A stretch of DNA of 64,000 nucleotides. It comes from Antedon mediterranea. Its lineage: Eukaryota > Echinodermata > Crinoidea > Comatulida > Antedonidae. The notes below the pieces were generated by a model that was given only the letters and a program-made list of their open reading frames with translations, was not told the origin of the DNA and ran no database searches. Numbering within the stretch: the first letter of the stretch is position 1; each line of letters begins with the position of its first letter. Of the stretch, positions 26,301 through 40,500 are shown piece by piece. The stretch spans positions 8,749,001-8,813,000 of the forward strand of contig NC_092674.1 in the NCBI RefSeq assembly GCF_964355755.1, read 5' to 3'. Made by a program: the position numbers and the translations under genes.

Positions 26301-29300
26301 TATCCTCATCTAAAAATAGATCCAAATTAATAATGAAAAACAGAGAAATTGTAATACTGTCTTCTACTGTAACTTCTTATTATCTAACTGCTGTTATGGT
26401 TTTATCATGGTTTTCTGAACCGAATATTCATACTTTACTTCGTTTTTCTGGTTTCCACTAGTTAACATTTTTTTTATACCTTTTTGACTTTCAAACTTAA
26501 AGCTGATTGGTCAAAAATGTTATGAATAATTAGCATTTAAACACCTGTGCTATAGGCAAATGTGCAAGAGTCTAAACCAGTGTGATCACTCACATAATAA
26601 GCGATTTCTTTGATTTATTTAACGCCAATGAAAATAATTTTCATAGTTGCTAGGCAACACAAGCGGAGGATCCTACAGTTGCCTAGCAACACAAGCATAA
26701 GCAAATTATTATGGTCAGATTCACACTTAATTAGACATGATGAAAATAGCGGATGATGCTGTTCACACTACCCAAAAATTATCACTCCTTTTGCACTCAA
26801 AATCTTCTGGTCAAAAGTAATGTTCGAATGTGGTTATTAAGGGATCCGCTCAGAACTTGCATCAGGCCATTAATATATTCCTATCCACTTTATTTTTACC
26901 TTCAAATGCTTTTAAATATATTTGATAATATACAGTAACGCATTACAGTGTATGCAGTTTGATTTAAAGGTATTGTGTAACTTAAACTTAATTAAAAATA
27001 AAAATAATTGGCCATGGGTTTTGTCAATTTAATTTAATAGAAATGAAATGTATTAAATTCAACTGTTTTAAAAATCCATACATACAGTTATATATTTATA
27101 CCTAAAAGGATGGTAAATGCAAATATATTATGGCTTGATTTATATTCCATTATCATTTTTTAATATTCCGGTACTTGGCAACCCACTCAATGGAAATCTC
27201 TTTTGGTACGTATGCATTTTTAGTTTAAAAATAAATTAACTATTGTTTCTCAAAAAAAAAAATATTGTTATGAATAATCTTTGTGTGAGAGTACTTCCTT
27301 TTCCTCCTACATGTATTTTTTTTCCTTTATGGTTTAATTTCCATACTATACAGCTACAGTAGCCAATTTTAACACCCCACAAAGTCTTTGCTACGGTCAC
27401 TACACCCAATTTCAAAATGACCATTTATCTCAGGTGTTTTACAGGTACATTGTTGGTTATCTATTAAACAACAGATTACCTGGTCAGGTGTACTAATTAT
27501 ATCACATAGTTCGTTAAGTTCATTACGGTAGTTTGTATGATTACTAATTATTTTCCTGTGAAATTATTATTATATTGCTGATTTAATTTTATAAAATGTT
27601 TAATTGAATAAATCAATTATACGGGTTCTATTCGATTTTTTAGTGTAATATGAAAATTACTCCGAATTGGGGCTGACCTGCCATACCTACTGTATTACTA
27701 CTTACCTACTGTATTACTACTTACCTACTGTACTATATTACTACTTACCTACTACTACTTACTTATGTACTGTGTTACACGATTGGTTTTCATTTTGATT
27801 TTTGGATAATTATTTATTTTCTGTAACTTTTTAATTTCAAAAGTGAAAAAATAATCAACAGATACCGTAGTCATTTTATATTTTATATTTCTCCATTTCA
27901 AAGCTAAAATAGGGAAAATAAATTATAATAGGATTTAGGTGTGGGTGGCATTTTATCATATTCTGTCAGAAATGTTATAGTTTATAGAGCCATGTCTGAT
28001 GTTGAAAGACACCAGTGGGAAAACCACCATCTATACAATAAATAATTAAATTGATGGAGGATACTAATGGAGATAGTAGCCTAGCGGAAAGAAACTATCT
28101 AATTTTGAGCCAGAAACCTTAGCTTCAATATAGATTTGTTTCATTGAATTTCTCAAGGAGTTTTCAATTTTAATGATTGAAATTCAGTCTAGGAAATCAT
28201 AAATCTGTTCTGTTTTATTTCCTGTTGGTAATTAATTAAAAGATTTCAAGAACGCTTCAAAGTTTATTATGAATAACAAATTAGATTTGTTGGAGGTATT
28301 CAGTATCTGTTGTGATGACTTTTGTAAATTTAACCATAGTATTTAACTTACAAAATTAAGTGCAATGCAATGGGCGCTTAAACTATAAAAAGAAGACTTT
28401 AAAATACTATCGCCATTTGTACAGTAAAAGCAATTGTATTGCGATTGCCATAGGATCTAACAATTGGGATTACCATGGGATCTAATCACAAATATAAATG
28501 AATTTGACCGTCATATCCTTTTAAAAAGAAAAATTCTGAATCACTTGTGTCTGTTATTTAATAAACTTTTTAAACAATTACCAATCTTTACAAACTGATC
28601 ATCATGTGCTCTACTATTATTCATGTGTGGTATTAATATTTATTAGTATAAGCCCTAACCTCTTCCGCCCGAAAAATAGGACACTTAAATATCCATCACC
28701 CGCTCATTTGTTCAAGGAAATATGTTACTATACCACCACACACGTATTGACACATTTTTAATACTATGGCAACATACATCAGTCGTCGAAATAATGCACA
28801 AGTCGACCGGCGCTTTTATGAATAGATGATACTTTAGTAAATCAAATGTCATAATTAACAAGCAATGTAACTACATTCTTTTGGTAATTAAACATGACAA
28901 ATCAACTCGTTAATTTAATTAGGGATCATACATAGATTGTCATGTGATGTTACATTACAAGTTCAAGTACAATTGAATTGTTAGATAATAATATGATCAC
29001 ACTAGATTTGAACTTAGATATCCGCCCAACAAATGCCACGTGCACGAACGTAGGAAAATGCGCACATACAAATATATAAAAATTTAATCCCTAACTCTGA
29101 CAGAGTGTTCTAGATGGCATATGATAAATAAATGCCGATTCAAAATAAGCGTACTGTAACCTCTACAAAAAAAATTGATTGAGCAAGAAAATATATGAAA
29201 GATTGGGGTTCAAATAAGATGCACGCCATCAAACTCAATTAACTACAGTAGCACAAAAGATTTAAAAAAAAAACATATTTTAAAAATTGAGTGGCTATTG

Positions 29301-32300
29301 ATGATGTCACAACTCTCGTCAAGCTAAAATGTTGCCTAAATTCATATACAACTCATCAGCTTCCTTAATAAGTTAAAATATAGGTGGTCACTATCTATCC
29401 TGAGGAGCTAAGCCATTTTTAAGCACACAGTTTTTAAAGTTTAACGTGCACGTGCGTCGTTATTTTGCAATTGAAGTTCATAAAATGAATTCAATCTATC
29501 ACAAAAGGTATAGATAGAACAACAATTAATTGCAAAAATGGTAATTCTACGCTTTTTACGCCTTGTGAGCAAAATGTGTGTTTCTATAGAAAACATCTTT
29601 GGAGCACTATCTTCCTTTGTACTTCAGTCCAGTCCATTTTACAGTAAAATTGAAGAATAAACGTTAATGTCATTTTAAAATATGACTCTCATATGATTTG
29701 GTCTAATTTTAATTCCAATTTGGAAGATTTCAAAGCCGCATTTTTGGGTTAATAATAATATAATTGGGTTACATTACAATTTCTGGGTATATTGTAATGA
29801 AATCAAGTTGTATTTAAACAAAGTATGTGATTTCATTTGATTTAGACATTCCTTTGCATGATTTGATTATGGTTCTAAAAATGAGTTTCTCATCTTTGCA
29901 AAAATCTTTTTCTTTAATATGAATATGGAATTTATTTAAATTGGAAGGGCTGTTCTCCACCCATTTTTAAAAAAAAATGTATAGAATTATCTTCTCAGAC
30001 TACTACAGTATGGTCCTGTTTCTGCTGTGTGCATAAATTAACCCCAATTTCTTGGAAGCAGAAATAGGACAAATTTTCACTAACCAGTTAAAAAATCTTC
30101 AGTTTGCTGAAGGTGGCAACTTGTACTAGTAGAAGAAGAAGATCTTATTGATGATGGTGGTTTAATTCTGGTGATGATAAAGGCATATTTCAGGAATATA
30201 CCATTTTTTGAGAGGGATATTCAAATCATTTTCTACTTTTCAAGTTATATCTCACTATTTGAAGTGAATAATAAGCTATTAGGGAGGTTTCGCAACCTGA
30301 CGAATACGATAACGAAAATGGATACGTCACACATTCTGAAACTTTTGAGCTGATCCCCATTTCATATTCGTAATGCGTTTTTGTGTTGACGAATATCACC
30401 AGTCATATTCGTAACTACAAAACGAGTATAGTTTTTGATCTATTTTGCATTTGAATCATGAATGATTCATGATTATAATATAATTATAGATTTATTGAAA
30501 GTAATTTACTAAAGTAATTTACTAAAATGCCAGGTCAATTTTGATAAATAGCAGTTTTAAAGTCCTCACTCGCGTTGATGTTACGCTAGGCCTAGGCAGC
30601 CAAGCACCAAGCAACACGTACCTGCGCTTCGCTCAATACCGCATTCATATTTTGGACGGCACCCTCAATATTTCATTGCCATGCGAAACAGATTTTTACT
30701 GGCTTACGAAAACGAATACGTGTGCGTGACGTATCCGTTTTCGTTATTTTATTCGTAAGATTGCAAAACCTTTCTACTAATTCAATTCAATTATTAGCTT
30801 TATTGCAATTAACAAAATATATGTGATTGAAGATGAGATTTATAATTTCAAAACCAAAACAATTCACATTTTAATTACCAGCCATAACCAAAACCAAAAT
30901 GTTCTATTGTCAATCACCTCTATAGTTGTGTAATACTTTGTATAAACCTAGTATTACTTTATTGATTGTTTTTATACACTTTTTATATTTTATAAAGTTA
31001 AAAGAATTTAAAAATGATTTAAAAATTCAAATCCTGTATTGTACTATTGGACAAGACACCTGAAATGTGTTCATATTATGATGAGTGATTGATATATCAA
31101 GGCCTATATGCTAAACCCAACCTATCCATTCAAATAAATGTCTTCATTATAAACCATTGAACATATGTTAATAGTTTTATACATTTTTAATAGGTGAAAT
31201 CGTAAGCATGTTGTGGTGTCCAATGAAAAGCTCTTATTTATAGGGAAATTAATGTAGTAGTATAGGTTATGTGAACTATAGCCTATTGATTGATATTAAT
31301 GTTGTAGACAATAATGTTGTATATGTTAATTCTGTAAAAGATATACTGTATTTAAAACACAGTATACTAACTTGACATAAGTGATGTATGAACCAGGTTT
31401 AATGTACTGTACTTAATGTGACCCTATAAACCCATCCTTTTAACAGTCTGATATTGACAGTATCTGACATTCCCACATTACTTCAGGAAAAGCTGAAATG
31501 GGGTTAAGTTCATAGAAAGGTCATTGATGCTACAGAAAATGTGCCACGGCTTGGGTGGCCACTCTAGATTCCACTGTCTACTCTAGCTATTGCTAAAGCT
31601 GGCATGGACTGTATTTAAAAGATAATTTAATATGAAACATGTAACAGTTAAAAAATGTTTTAAATTACCAAAAAATTTTACCCTGTCTATAAATGTTGAC
31701 CCAATTTAGTACTATGTTATTATAGTAATTCCTATTTTAAAGGCGACAACTTTCTGGCAAAAGAAGTGTCCCCTTAAAGGCCAATTTAAACAGACGAGCG
31801 GTAACGGTAAGCGGAAAAATGTGAAACTTGTCCCATGTAGAACTTGTATCTACTGTATACTCTGCGGAAACTGCCTGTCCTTTACGTGTGTAAATGAGGC
31901 ATTAGGAATAACATAGATTCTATATTTTTATTACCGCTCGTCTGTGTAAATTGGCCTTAAGGGTATCTCCTAGGGATTGGCCATACAACTAGTAGTTTTG
32001 AAATGTTCCAATGTTTGTTTCAAAGGAAGGGTCCACTTAATTATTATATAGAGTCTCCTTTGAATAGGCCCCATAAATAGGAGTATCCCAATGGATGGGT
32101 TCTACTGTGTACCTTTCAGATTTGTAAAAACGAAGGAATAATTTATTTATATCATTTACTTAAGTATTTTAAAGATTAAAGTGTATAATTAAATGTAGAA
32201 TTAAATTTAATGTAATTTGTTAGATGACATTTATTTTTGTAGAATATGCTACAGACTATCAGTATTTACCTATCTTTCCTCTTTATAGCTCAAAGTCTAG

Positions 32301-35300
32301 ACAATATGGGCCAGTAGAATTTCCAATCATATTAACATTTTTTAACATCAAAGATATAGCACCGTACTTTATTTGAGTAGCTTCCTGCGAAAATATTTGT
32401 CCATACATTTTGATGAGTACTGTATATTAGTATGATAATATATTAGAAAAAGGTATTATTTATACCACAACAAGCTGAGCTTTACACATGGGTCCCACAG
32501 ACAAAACAAAGTAGTATAACGTGAATAAACAATTTTTTTAAACAATTTACTTTACAGTATATATTATTTAAAATAAAATAATAATTTAGTCTTCAAATAT
32601 CATAGATAATTATCTGAAATTACAGAATGAATAATTTCAGAACTATCTTAATAAATTGTAATAATTTGTCCCATCTGGAAAACAGATAACCATGAGCCTT
32701 TTAATATTGAACAAATGTTAACCACCTATACTGCACATGTTAAAGATGGATAAAACAATCAGTGGCGTGCCAGTTTAAGAACAGTGCTTATTAGAGAGAG
32801 GCACTTAAATTTAATAATTTATGGTAGAGCGAGTTTGCAACGTATTTCCGTCTTGTATGTTAAATGACTCACTAGCTTTTGTATTAAAATAAATGGAAAG
32901 TGTATAAAATTATTAAATTATTACTTTAGGGTCGTTTGTAGTTTATAACCATGACTAATTTTCAAGGCCACAGAAATGTATTTTTTATGAGGATTATCTA
33001 TTTTTAATATATAAATAACATAAAATTACATTTTGTGGTTAGAATATAAATACATTTGATATGTTATGACATTTTATGTCCATGACTAATTTTCATGTCT
33101 CAAATATATTTATGTGGATTAATCTATTTTTAATATAAAATTATTTTATAAATACATTAAAATATTAAATAACTGTCAAATTTTCAATGAACTCGATTTA
33201 TAACATTTTGTTTTAACCCTCCTGGGAATTTTCCATTTAACATACAGTAGTTTTTGTCTCTCAGATTATTTGTAAGAACCTGTGGGTGGGGGGGGGGGGG
33301 GGGTAGCTTCTTCTTTTAACCGAAATAATATTAGGTTTTCTTGATTGCATTTTTGTGTAGTTCATAATTATTGTTATAGCATGAAGTTCATATGTCGTGA
33401 TATCAATGATCAAATTTACAAGACCAGTTTGTCGAGTTCAGACTATAGTACTAATTTTGTGATTTGTTAAAACCTGGCCAGCAGCAAAGTATCCAATTGA
33501 TGTCTATTTCTATACTGTACTGTACTGTTCATACTGTAATCCAAGTTAAATTCAGGCAGACTCAAACCCATTGTTGCAACCCAAGTATAATCCTACCCCC
33601 TTACTTTTGAGCACAATTTTTTTTTTACCCTGAGAGACCACAGTATTCTATGGTACCTCCTTACACAATCACATTTTACAGACATCATAGCAATACATTG
33701 TCTAAAAGATTAGGTTTTTTGGTCATTTTGTGATTTTAAATTTAAATTATCCGATCAAATCGTGAGGACGTTTAAAATGACAAAATCTGACTCGGATCAA
33801 TCATTTCATGCCATTTACATAGTGTTGAATAATTCTGTAATCGTGAATAAATGAATGCAGTTTTTCATCCTACTACTATGCAACTTGTACATCCTATGTA
33901 TTGTTAAATACGGTATTAAAAAAAGGGTGTGTTCTCAAATATGGTAGTGGTATGCCCACATTTTTTTGAAGTTTGATAGTGTAGACAGAGCTCCATATGA
34001 TTTCGATGAAGTGAAGTTTTTTTTTTATGGGGGAGGAAGAAAGAAGAGGGAAAGGGTAGAGAAGAGAGAGGGGAAGGGTAGAGAAGAGAGAGGGGAAGGG
34101 TAGAGAAGAGATGGATGATGAATGAAGATAAGTCGGTCTTGGGGCAGAATAAACTTTGATAAACAATATCTATGACCGTGTTCGTACGGCGATTGAAATA
34201 CACGTTTATTTGGTTTTTACCCTTGGGGTAAAACCCATACGACGTTCGTACGAATAAACAAAGTACCGGTAAGCTGACACGAAACCAATTAAGATCGGAA
34301 TTCTTAGGTCAAAAAGCGCCCTCTGTGCATCGACCCATATCAATTGACATGGCGTGTTGACAAATTCAACTGGATATTGCATGTCGTTTCGCGCGCGAAT
34401 CGTTCAATTATTATTTTTCAATCGACAACCAGACCTATATATTTATAATACATCGAATACAATTTACTTTTTAAATAAATAATGATCGAAAATCCTGCTA
34501 ACGTATGTTGTTTGTTGACCACGTGTATTTATCGTGCGAGCCGAACTATTGTTTTGGAAATTCCATTTAATGTACACGCACTGTACCCCTCTTGTAAAAA
34601 TCACCACGTGTATTTATCGTGCGAGCCGAACTATTGTTGTGGAAATTCCATTTAATGTACACGCACTGTACCCCTCTTGTAAAAATCACCACGTGTATTC
34701 ATCGTGCGAGCCGAACTATTGTTGTAAAAATTCCATTTAACACGCACTGTACCCCTCTTATCGTGCGAGCCGAACGGTTGATGTGGTAATTCACAGACAC
34801 CAGGCTACCACAATACAGAACTCCCTGCCGTTACATGTACATTATAAGCCACCGATTCGCAAGTTCAGGTCATCGGAAAAAAACCAACGAGTTGATTATT
34901 TATATATAATTTTACAAAACAATAGATATACATTCGCATTAACGAAAAAGAACATTTTAAACAATAATTGTTAAACAATCAGAAAGCTTATTTGAGGTCG
35001 CGATTTGACATGATCCCGTTAACGCTTGATTAATTATACCCCGAGGCAGCGTGTAATTGGAATGGGATTGAAATAACCAGTAAAGTTGGTGGATTTTTCG
35101 TCCAGATGGTTTTCTAATTTTTTATAGCCAGAGGCGTAAGTTAATTGCCACACGCGACCTCACAGTTGGAAGTACACGGTAGTTTCAGTCCCGTCCGAAC
35201 GGGCCCTATGTTTACTGCTGGAGAATCCTTCCCTGAAAAAGTATCCATTTTTGCACCTTTCTGAGAGTCGATGTTTGTTAGTTATTTACCTAGGTAAGTT

Positions 35301-37543
35301 GGTTTCTTTCTAACCAAACTCTGCCCATGAAACAAACTTACCCAGGTATATCTATCTGAACACGCACTATGCCTAAAGCCTTGTTAACAAATGACTTTAA
35401 AAATGGTAACTTTAACTATAAAGTAGCCATTGATATGATTTTATTTCTTCATGAAATCTTTGGCCAGAGATACAGTGACTCATTTTTATTTGAAGTGTTA
35501 ATATCTAATGGTCCTTTTTATCTGCTCATCATCCTCATAATTACAATATCTTATGTCTATTTTAACTTTATATTTAAATGCCATCTGTCCCCTCTTTCAC
35601 ATTTCTTTTGTTTGATTGACCTTTAGGCTAGTGTCCAGTTAAGGTCAACAGGAATCTTCCTGGTACAAATTATTCACAGGGATTTATTATTGGTTTTTTT
35701 AAGATATTTCTCAACTATTACGAATTAAGAGACATTTGCTATTATTCCCAACTATTAGTATTACTGTATTATGAAAAATTATTACTGCAAATTCAAACAA
35801 TTTAAGCGAGTTTTATATAAATTATATAAAATTTTATATACAGTATATATAATAATATAAATCATATGAAAGCCTGTACTTTTGTTGCTGTAGGTTTTAT
35901 GATTTTCTATCAAAATGTTTGTGTTAATAATGATAATAAAAATTGGTATTACAATTTCTACATATTTTGGAATTGAGTGTTACTTCAATGCAAGTTGCGA
36001 GTTGCGAGTCGGAAAGTGCGAGTTGCGAGTCGGAAAGTGCGAGTTGCGAGTCGGAAAGTGCGAGTTGCGAGTCGGAAAGTGCGAGTTGCGAGTCGGAAAG
36101 TGCGAGTTGCGAGTCGGAAAGTGCGAGTTGCGAGTCGGAAAGTGCGAGTTGCGAGTCGGAAAGTGCGAGTTGCGAGTCGGAAAGTGCGAGTTGCGAGTCG
36201 GAAAGTGCGAGTTGCGAGTCGGAAAACGCGAGTTGCGAGTCGGAAAACGCGAGTTGCGGGTCGGAAAACGCGAGTTGCGGGTCGGAAAACGCGAGTTGCG
36301 GGTCGGAAAACGCGAGTTGCGGGTCGGAAAACGCGAGTTGCGGGTCAAATACACCAGTCCTACCTAAACAAAATAGAGTGGGTTGTATTGTGGATGTTAG
36401 AAACAAATTGCCTGAGCATGTGATATGAAACAATTAATCATTATATTTGATCTGCATTTTTGCTTGCATATGTGCGACCAGTGCGACATGATACAACCCA
36501 CCCAGGTGTGTAGACTCTGTACATAGTGTAGGATGATCACCAAAATTAACCTATTGTGGCATATATGACAATGGCAAGAAATTTAATTATTTTCTTAACA
36601 CTGCTTACAATATTTTTTTATTATTCACTTTAGCATTATTTGTTTCTGAATGCTCAACTTGTTTATGTTTTAGTTAAGTCAGTGCTTACTACAGTTCTAG
36701 GCTAAGCACTGGAGGTAGGCCTAGATTAGATTCACTTGGTGAAGAAACACTGTTTCTCAGGCAAAAACTCCACGAGATGAGTATAGGCCAAGAGCCCGTA
36801 ACATATGATTTAACCCCATACAACCCCTTTTCGTATATTTAGGTCTCCCTTTTCGTATATTTGGGTCTCCCTTTTCGTATATTTGGGTCTCCCTTTTCGT
36901 ATAGTGGTTTCTCCCTTTTCGTATAGTGGGGTCTCCATTTTCGTATAGTGGAGTCTCCCTTTTCGTATAGTGGGGTCTCCCTTTTCGTATAGGGTCTCTG
37001 GTCTCTGGTCTCGGGTCTAGTTTCGAAACAGCCGTGTTTTGACATGCTTAAAGTGTTTAGTGCAGTCCACTACCTGTATCTGTATTCTGAATGTTCTGAA
37101 CACTATTCTTCTGGATTTCCTCTGGTAGAAGAGAGATAAAGTGATGATAGTGATAACCGGAATTTGTACATGGATGGACGGAAGCTTTTTAAGGGTGCAG
37201 GGTAAAGTGTGCATATAAGGAGGTACTGGCATGCATTTAAGGTAGCGAGGTATCAAAATAATCTACTTTGATTTAAAATTTACTACATTTGAAGGAGTTG
37301 GTGTTGGTTGGGAGGACTCTCTTAGGTCCATTGTAAAACAATCTCAAGTAATTTAAAATGGAATATAATACCTTTTGATTTATTATTGTTTGCAGATGAG
37401 TGACCAGTTTATCTCTTACTTTTATCTTCTTTTATCTATGTGATTGCCATTGATTTAATTTAACTTGTTTTTAGTACAAAAAACAAATAATAACTACTAA
37501 TGCAAACATGCCAGTATCTCCTTATGTGCCACCTTAATACCAC

Positions 37544-37574
<31 letters not shown>

Positions 37575-40500
37575 ACATATATATAAACAGAGTGAGAATT
37601 TTCAAATATGTATATTTTTTCATTTATTTCATCAGACAAAAACAAAACAAAGTAAAGAGTTCAAAATCCAAAAGATTAAAATCGAAATGAACACTCAAGT
37701 GGCTCACCAAAATGTTAAAAGAGAAGGGTTATCCAATTGTAACTGATAAATATATAACATTTATGTTTTTAAATCAAGCATTTGTTTTGTAACTGGCAGA
37801 TTTGTTTTGTAACTGGCAGATTTGTCTTTAACTCGCAGATTTTTTTTTAACTCGCAGATTTTTTTTTTAACTCGCAAATTTTTTTTAACTCGCAGATTTT
37901 ATTTTAACTCGCAGATTTTTTTTTAACTCGCAAATTTTTTTTTAACTCGCAAATTTTTTTTAACTCGCAGATTTTTTTTTAACTCGCAGATTTTTTTTAA
38001 CTCGCAGATTTTTTTTAACTCGCAGATTTTTTTTTAACTCGCAGATTTTTTTTAACTCGCAGATTTTTTTTTTAACTCGCAGATTTTTTTTTAACTCGCA
38101 GATTTTTTTTTGACTCGCAGATTTTTTTTTGACTCGCAGATTTTTTTTTAACTCGCAGATTTTTTTTTAACTCGCAGATTTTTTTTAACTCGCAGATTTT
38201 TTTTTAACTCGCAGATTTTTTTTAACTCGCAGATTTTTTTTTAATACTGGCATTTAGAGGTAATGTTGTATCAAATAATCTGATTTAAAATTTACTACAT
38301 TTGAACCATCTCAGGGATGTATGGTATGTGGATCTTGGTTGGGAGGAGGAGCTGAGGTGGGGTTGGTGGTAGGTTTAAAAGATAATGAATTCTTCATCAT
38401 GGTCTCCATGAAGCAATTAACTCACACCCTGGGGCAGGTATCTTTTACTAAAACAATTAATGACTGCTTTGATAAAGGTCCACATTGTAGATTTGTGTCT
38501 GCTACCTACTAATAAATATAAGAAGCCTGACAGTTTAGCCCACCACATGATCTTTAATGCATTTTTACTTTTAGACTTTACTTTTAACTTTATTATTTAC
38601 ACAATCATTTTCATATAATTGTTAACATATTATTACTTGTATAAGTCAGCACTACACTATGCAGACTTTTGTACTAGGTACTCCCAAAGGGCCCATTATG
38701 TTATGACATTTACCTGTCATGGACACTTGTTGTGTACTATACCAAATAAGGGATTGTGACTTAAAGTTGGTATGATGTCATCTATAATTTCTTCTTAAAG
38801 ATGATGATGTCATTTAAGTTTCATCTAAAAACTAACTATTCTCATCTCTAAGTTATGCGATGAAGTCATAATTGACACCCCCATATATCAATAAGATATA
38901 AATAAGGGTACAATCTCCTCATTTAATCAGTCAGTTTAACCAATTCATAAGCAAGCAACACTGTGTTGATTCCAGTACTTTCTAATGTATTCTGTGTATT
39001 CATTTATTTGAGGATCAAGTGTTTTTTTATATGCGACTCTACTGCATCTTTTCACTTGCAATACAAAATGTACAGTTTAATTTTACATTCTTAGTGTGTA
39101 TATTTTTTTTTTTTTTTTTTTTTTTTTATTTCATCATATAATACATTACAAAGGAAAAACATAATCAAATAAAAAATTAAAATTAAAAAGTGTTGTATAT
39201 TTGATCATCGCGTTGAACAACAACTAAAATACAACTTCATTTCACCTACTGTATCACATATTTCATCAAACAATACTGTATATAAGTAATAATAATTTCT
39301 TCTCCTATGTAATTGTGGGCGCAGATCAATGATTATTGTCACCTAAATTCAACAATTCAATTCAAGTAAATTTGAATTATCTTAGTTATAAGTTATATTT
39401 TCTCTAAAAACAAACCAGTGATTTCAGTATTTAAATCTGTACCCTGCTAAAGTTACTTTAAATACACATAGTACATTTGACAGATGCCTACTGTACTGTA
39501 CGTGTACATACTAAAGCATGTATTTGTGTTTATTCCGCATGTTGTTGTTGACAATCCGATATCTAAGTCAGAGAAAATTATTTGTAGAAAACAATATTCC
39601 ATCTTCTTATGAATTTTTTAGGTTGACAATTTACAGTCTTCTTTCCAAAATTATGAAAAGCAAACAAAATGTAGATTATGAATATATGGTTAGATTCCAG
39701 AATGTATTTTAATTGGAGAGATGCACTATAAGTATATTTCAATAGATACATTAATTGGTCCTCTCCATGATTTGCTGATGGGTGTTACACATAATAAACT
39801 GTGTATTTCTTCTCTTTTTTTTTGTATTCATATGTATTTATATGTATCTATGGACAGTTTGTCTGAAAATGTTTAACAAAAAAATATTATAAACATAAAG
39901 AATTGACTATGATTCTAAGAAAATAATATAGCTTTGAAAATTTGACCATTATCTGTAGGTATGGTATGTGTTTCCTTGCCTTGTTTATGGGACCGAAGTT
40001 AAGCAACGCTGGGCCCGGTTGCGTTCTGGATGGGAGACCGTCTAGAAATCGTGGCGGGTGCTGTATATACTGGAGAGTGATGGTGTAATGGTAATATCGG
40101 ACTAGCATGTGATAGGCATGGGTTCGAGGTTATCTGTACCATACTAATTGCATCCTTAGGCAAGATGCTTTACTCTCATTGCCTAATCTGGTAGGCGCTG
40201 CACTGCTGGCTGCCGTGGGTCCGTGGAGGGCCTAATCCGAATTTCCTCACTGAGGACAAATATTAATACAAAATACAAAAATACAAATAAATACAAAGTA
40301 GTACTAATGACTCCAACCATCATGTCTGTTTTTAATCATCATTAATCATCTTACCTAAATACTGTAAACAATACAAACTGTACTTTTTAATGTGAGTTTT
40401 TCTTACCAATTTATTATTATTTTCTCATTTAACAAGGCAAAAATACATGTACATAATTTATTGTATCATTATTAGTAATTGTATCATTATCAGTAATTGC

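Noticed and set aside
34534-34740. 68-codon frame with an internal repeat
   Set aside because: Caused by the 85-bp tandem repeat.
35915-36433. Open frames of 124-169 codons and CRISPR-like regularity
   Set aside because: Minisatellite again. Repeats are contiguous with no unique spacers, so no CRISPR array; the window is a nuclear animal genome.
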